A stretch of 64,000 nucleotides of DNA, from NCBI GenBank assembly GCA_030248065.1, contig JASAMV010003218.1:62001-126000 (forward strand), in the 5' to 3' direction. Positions 59,020 through 64,000 of this stretch are shown one piece after another. The DNA is from Rhynchonema sp. JSB1_4. Lineage: Eukaryota > Nematoda > Chromadorea > Monhysterida > Xyalidae. The translations under genes were made by a program, and so were the position numbers. How positions within the stretch are numbered: position 1 is the first letter of the stretch; the number at the start of each line of letters is the position of its first letter. Under the pieces are notes generated by a model. The model was not told where the DNA came from and did no database searches. It saw only the letters and a list, made by a program, of their open reading frames with translations.

Positions 59020-59122
59020 GATCAAATCAGATCGTCAAATCTTGTGGCCAACTCAATGGTATTATTTCTCGCGCTTATTTAGTGGTGCTTGAGTTCAAGA
59101 AGTGATTTGACCACTTGATCCA
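59020..59122. mobile_element. Diverged relative of the 9989-10136 MITE
   Basis: GATCAAATCAGATCGTCAAA at the left is mirrored by GTGATTTGACCACTTGATC at the right, with CCAACTCA/TGAGTTC inside and a shared centre including ATTATTTCTCGCGC. The earlier element has the same layout and centre (GCGCGAGAAATAATAC). Confidence 0.6.
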
Positions 59123-61380
59123 GTCACAGGTGAACGAAGACCCAAGCAGTCGTCCAAAAAGCACAGTCCTTGTGTCCGCCGGGTAACGACAGCGCAATAC
59201 CCTAAGCACCAAATGTGCCGTGTTTCACACAAACAATATCAAGCACTGTTGTTGTTGTTCGTGGCAGTGCATGTGCGCTGCATGGCTGAGGCGCCAAATT
59301 TGACGCGAAGCACTATCGCATTGTGGTGGCTGGGGCGCAGGTCTTATATCTGGTTCCCTTATGCTTCCGCGGTTGTCGGTTTGTCTGTGCAGTTTACCGC
59401 CCAGGTATACCATAACATGTATTGTTGTGCAGTAGGTATACTTGCATGTATGTATAGTTTGCGAAACATCTCTTGGGAACCAACACTGTAGTTAGGCAAA
59501 CTGACCACTCGCATATGAGTGCATGTACCAAACTAAGAGTCAGGTATGAGCTGACTGTGTCAACATGACATACATACTTGCGCTTTTGGAAAAAAATCGA
59601 GGGAACACATGCGGGAGGAGCACATATTGTGGTTGGTGACTAAATGACCGACACAGAACGCTCTGCAGGAGACACACCATAGATGGCTAGTTGGTGGTAA
59701 CAAGTCGACCGTCGCCCTTAGTTGGCTGGTTTGTTTGTGTCCATTCATGTCAAATAATTGGGCCCAGTCTGTGACGCTTCATGGTCCGTCGAAAAATATG
59801 CAACCAACCGGTGCACCAGGTCATCGTCAGTACGGATGCACCAATGAAGACACATACGTCAGCCAACACAACAGGAGTACCCAAAAATTAAAAAAAGTAG
59901 TCACACACACCGGAGCGGTGCGGTCATATCTTTTTGCATGAAAAGGCACAGAGCGACGCCCTCACACACAATGCACATGTTGGCTTGGTTATGTGCCGCC
60001 CAATTGCGTGTGCTGTTTGCTTGTGGCGCAGAGGCGCTGATATGGCTGGACCAAGTGCTCTATTTGGGGACCAGGACCACACAGTGGAATCTGTTTTGGG
60101 CGCCTGCACAAACGACGCTCATCTATTTTTCTTACGGCTGAAGCCAGTGCGCGCGCTGTTTGTTTGCTGCGCTCGCTTGCCCTCTTCCATGCCTGTACAG
60201 TACATCGCAGCGCACTTTCTTTCTTCACGCTTCACTTGTCTAATTTATGGGGCCACCAACTTAATGTGTTAGGAAAGTCCCCCAATGATGTAGGTCGGAT
60301 ACTATGGTACCCAACTTCACTGAATCCGTCAAACTTCGAGAGACGACTGACTTGCCGAATCCAAGTGCAAGAGACAAAACGCGGAAACGATGCGTGTGAC
60401 TTTAAAGAGATCTCACTCACTGCTGGCTGTAGCTTCGGTCACTGTACTTTTCTTGCGCTCCTACTGCGGTTGAGAAACACGACAGGGTGACTAAAAAACT
60501 CCTTTCTCACTTTAGCTTCACAATCACATGAGTATCACAGGCACTTTTGTGTGACCGAATGTACAAAAGCTAAACCCAAATGAGCGCTGCTCAGGCTCAG
60601 ATACATGGAAGATGTGAAGTTAAGCTGCACTGCTTCCCCGGACCACTATAGGTCTTGTGGGAGCGATCATAGATTTTTTTGAAGCGCGCAAAGATTGAGC
60701 CCCCTCCCCCACAACAAGTGCTCACCCAAGCTTGTAGTAGCTTTCGGTCTTCTGGAGAGCGCGTGATTTAGTTTGTCCCAAAACCGTCGTTTTTTGCCAT
60801 ATAATGTACCTGAGCTCTGTACCGCATGCCGGTTTGAGTTTGGTTTGCGGTCATTGATCCAAGCAAAATTGGCAGACGCATTAAACGCGGTCGGGGCGGA
60901 TTAACTTTGAAAAATATTACGCTCACTATCAAAGCTGGTGCAGTACTGAGGCACACAAGACAAAACAGTCGTGACCAAATCCAAGAGTCAAGCATAAGGC
61001 TCCCAGAGAAGAAGAAAAACTATAGAATCACCAAAAGCAAAGGAAGATAAAAAATTGCCCAGCTGACTGTGCACAGCACAGCGTGGTTCACAAATTAAGC
61101 TCCAGTGAAAAAACGGCCCAAACCGGCGAAATCAAAAACCAACGGCCAACTGAATACTAAGTACTGACAAGGCCTACAAACTGACCCACAAAGCACAAAA
61201 CACTGTGCCGGGACATGTAAAAGTTGTCAAGCTAAAACGTATACCAAGAGGGAAAGCCAGAACATGAAGTTATGCTCTTGCCTGATTATCGATAAGATCT
61301 GCAGAAGCGAATAAAAGCGGCTCCTGCTTTTGTGGTATTGTTTCAATGAACAATATGTATGTAGCTGTCGCCAAACGGTA

Positions 61381-61623
61381 ACAACGGTGTCAAACTGGAG
61401 TTATACTTGTCCATTTTGGGCGTGTAGACAATGAGGACAAATTTTTGCTTGAATCATACTTTGCAATAGAGTTGGAGCTTTGTTCCCCTGCACAAAATGA
61501 ACAACTTTTACGCTGGTAGAAATTAGTGCTCCAACACTATCACAAATATACTTCAAACAAAAATTTGTCCTCATTGTCTACAAACCCAAAATGGACGAGT
61601 ATAACTCCACCTTAACGACGTTT
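61381..61623. mobile_element. Foldback MITE with ~60-bp arms
   Basis: The left arm GGAGTTATACTTGTCCATTT then TGTAGACAATGAGGACAAAT is mirrored by the right arm with only a few differences. The ~110-bp centre contains one copy of the AACTTTTACGCTGGT motif. No coding potential. Confidence 0.88.
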
Positions 61624-64000
61624 GTAAAGTACGACCAACTGCCTCCGCTCTCCCCTCAGCACACAAGGTTATAGACTGAGCATGACATGCATGATTTCAA
61701 CGGTGAACCTTTAAATATGATCGTATAGTCATGAATTGATGAGTTTCTCAAAGGTTGGAGAGGTTGGCTCAAAATATTTTGAATTTTCCCAAACCCTTCA
61801 CGCTCTTCCGAAAAATTCGGTATGTGCCCACGTCTTCTTCAAACATGTTTGGTCAGAAGTCCAAGCACTGTCATTTAGAAATTATTGTGGGTGTATTCGA
61901 CCGTTTTTGAAACATTGCTCAATACAACTACATTTTTTACAAAAATCTCATGTTTGCATGGTGGTCAGGGATATCTCAGGTAGCAATCATTTTGTGGGCA
62001 TCATGAGCGCTTGGATATCGCATACCCATGCCCGTGTGGTCTCACACATCTTGGCACGTGTGGTTGGCGGTTTCTAAACGTTTTCTGGAAAAACATTCCG
62101 CCATTTACAAGGGTATACATATGTGATGACGTCAAATGTCATACAAAATCTGTTTTGGGCATGAATATGATTCGGTGGTTTATTCAAGCGTCTATTTTTG
62201 TCACGCCTCATGTATTCGGGTCGGCTTGAACTCGCGAAGTTCGACAGCAAATACCGTTTACGAGTACATGTACGTAGTTGACCGCAAAAAAACGGGCAAA
62301 ATAAGAAAAAGCATTTGGGCACACGCGTTTGGTGTGTGTGTCAGTGAAGCTCGGAATGGGATGAGAAGCGAAAGACGGACGGAACTGTCTTTTAAAGCAA
62401 CATTGCGTTTTGGGCTGCTTTGGACCACTGCAACTGCAAGTGAACCCACAAGTGCGTTTAGATGGAAACGTCAAAGATAGCCCATCAGCTTTTTGACGTG
62501 GGCGTGTGGGAACGAACATTTTTGTGTGATGTTTTGTGAGCAAAAAGCTTGCATTTGATTTGAAACGTGAAATGCGATTACACTGCTTAATCTGCCTGAA
62601 ACGTGTCTCTATGAAACTTCCCTGTGAAATCAGGGAATATCTGCAGTTGCATGAAGGAAACTCTTCCAAACACTGGGTGGATCTTATCAGCCAGGGCCGG
62701 TCCAGAACTTCGGAGACCAAACTGCTGCGCTGCGCCAATAGAAAGTTGTCCATAATGCACTTTTGACTTCAGAGAATCAAAACAATACGATGTTTTGTTC
62801 ATTCATACAAAAAGCACCATGCGCGCATGATTGCTTGTGTTTATGAGCCATGTGGACAAAGCACACCGACGGAAACGAAACCAGGCTTTGACGTGAGAAC
62901 AAGCAAAGCTAGTTCTAAACCTTGAACACCAAGAAAAGGTTAGCATTTTAATGGAAAACAGTTCAAGAAAAACAAACGAGAACACCGTTTTGAAACGCAG
63001 TCTGTGACAGTCTCAGTGTTATCAACGTCTCACCAGAACACCGAAACAGATTGAGGCTGTTTTTCTTGAACAAATTTGGCAGTGCATCAACTTTCGTTAC
63101 TGCTTCTTATCAAACTTCGCACACACACACACCACAGCTGCACTTCACAGAAAGAGCAAAACACACAGTCACCAACGGGAGCCGTGGGCCATTGCGACCT
63201 GGGTACCCACGTTACCCATGTTACCCATGTTACCCACCATGCAAAAGATAGGTAGCAGATTTTCCAAAAAAAGCGGAAATAAGATTTGGAATTACAGGGT
63301 GTTAACTAACTATGTCCACGTGTGTTCGGAATTTGCAAAAAGCAGTTTTTTTGGCTGCGGCTGCCTCGCATATCTGCCTTTTGCCGGCTGTGGGTACCCA
63401 GGTCGCAGTTTTGGAATTTCTGCTTTTCCCATGTATAAGATTTCGCGCGCGCGCGAATTCTCCTATTTTGGGGTACCCTGGGTACCCAATTGAAAATAAA
63501 TTTGTATTTGCATGCGCTTTTAGTTTGCACGCGCATGAGCTTGTGCATGCAGCATGCACGCGCATGCCTGCGCGTCCTGTTGGAAAATAACAATGAAAAT
63601 AATCTAACTATACAGAATTTCATTGTGATGGTATGCACGCGCATGCCTGCGCGTTCTGTAAAAAAAACAACGCCAAAAAAAAACAAAAAAAAAAAAAACA
63701 ACAAAAAAAACTTTATAAAAAAAAAAAAAAAACCACACACCCAAACACCCAAAAACCACCCCACAACAGTTGTGTGTTGCCTGTGTTGCGTTGGGTGGCC
63801 CAGTTCTAGGTGCGCCACTACGGTCTCACGGTTGTCGGGGTGTCTTATTGGTGTTGGGGTGCTAATCTAAAATGTGTGTATGTGTCAAATGTCTAGTGGT
63901 GTTTTTCTAATTGTGTTTTTCCAATTGACTTGTAATTATTCAAACTATCATGACTGCACTAAGCCTGTCTGTATGTGTCAAATGAATAGTGGTGTTTTTC
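61624..64000. other. Intergenic, no gene recognised; repeats at the end
   Basis: Open frames up to 181 codons exist but show no family motif, and several on both strands overlap, as expected by chance. Short repeats occur at 63201-63240 (GTTACCCAT units), 63530-63660 (GCACGCGCATGCCTGCGCG twice) and 63870-64000 (GTGTCAAATG...TAGTGGTGTTTTTC twice, about 95 bp apart). Poly-A runs occur at 63660-63735. Confidence 0.45.

Noticed and set aside
62208..62753. A 181-codon minus-strand open frame
   Set aside because: No familiar motif, composition unlike the real exons nearby, and overlapping open frames on the other strand. Treated as chance.

Overview
The window is nuclear DNA of a bilaterian animal that I cannot place to phylum. 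The genes are split into many short exons with GT...AG introns. Products are animal-specific: an Integrator subunit, a Cys-loop anion channel, a LAT-type amino-acid exchanger, and a secreted protein alternating PAN/apple and thrombospondin-1 modules. A eukaryotic tRNA-Gly is present. Introns and intergenic DNA are full of small inverted-repeat (MITE-like) elements, minisatellites and decayed LINE ends.

Plus strand, 1-16.3 kb: 3' half of mitochondrial EF-Tu (TUFM, 975-3112; the GTPase domain lies upstream of the window); a ten-exon gene that I read as Integrator subunit 15 (INTS15/C7orf26, 3679-9099); two adjacent foldback elements; and MRE11 (10261-16276). Minus strand, 16.8-18.5 kb: 2-aminoethanethiol (N-terminal cysteine) dioxygenase ADO, convergent with MRE11. 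From 18.5 to 24.8 kb I find no host gene, only nested repeats, including a LINE fragment interrupted twice by hAT-like elements with exact 8-bp target duplications.

Minus strand, 24.8-56.9 kb, five genes: a PAN/TSP1 secreted protein (24816-33790), an SLC7/LAT-like transporter (34820-39632), an unrecognised helical protein (about 40.6-43.4 kb), a TAK1-like protein kinase (43886-48168), and a Cys-loop ligand-gated anion channel (50819-56928). A tRNA-Gly(GCC) and a decayed tRNA-like copy lie between the last two. From 57 to 64 kb I recognise no gene.

The genes do not form a pathway; this is an ordinary animal neighbourhood. The most unusual signals are (i) a 10-mer, TGAAACATCA, present at least 19 times and clustered beside splice sites; (ii) two further short recurrent intronic motifs; (iii) four hAT-like elements, each with a different minisatellite core and perfect 8-bp target duplications; and (iv) several junctions where conserved reading frames cannot be joined by GT...AG splicing without a base error.

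Exon boundaries were derived by hand from reading frame, family conservation and splice consensus. Where every phase agrees I treat the model as firm. Homologies are from memory of the families; no search was run.
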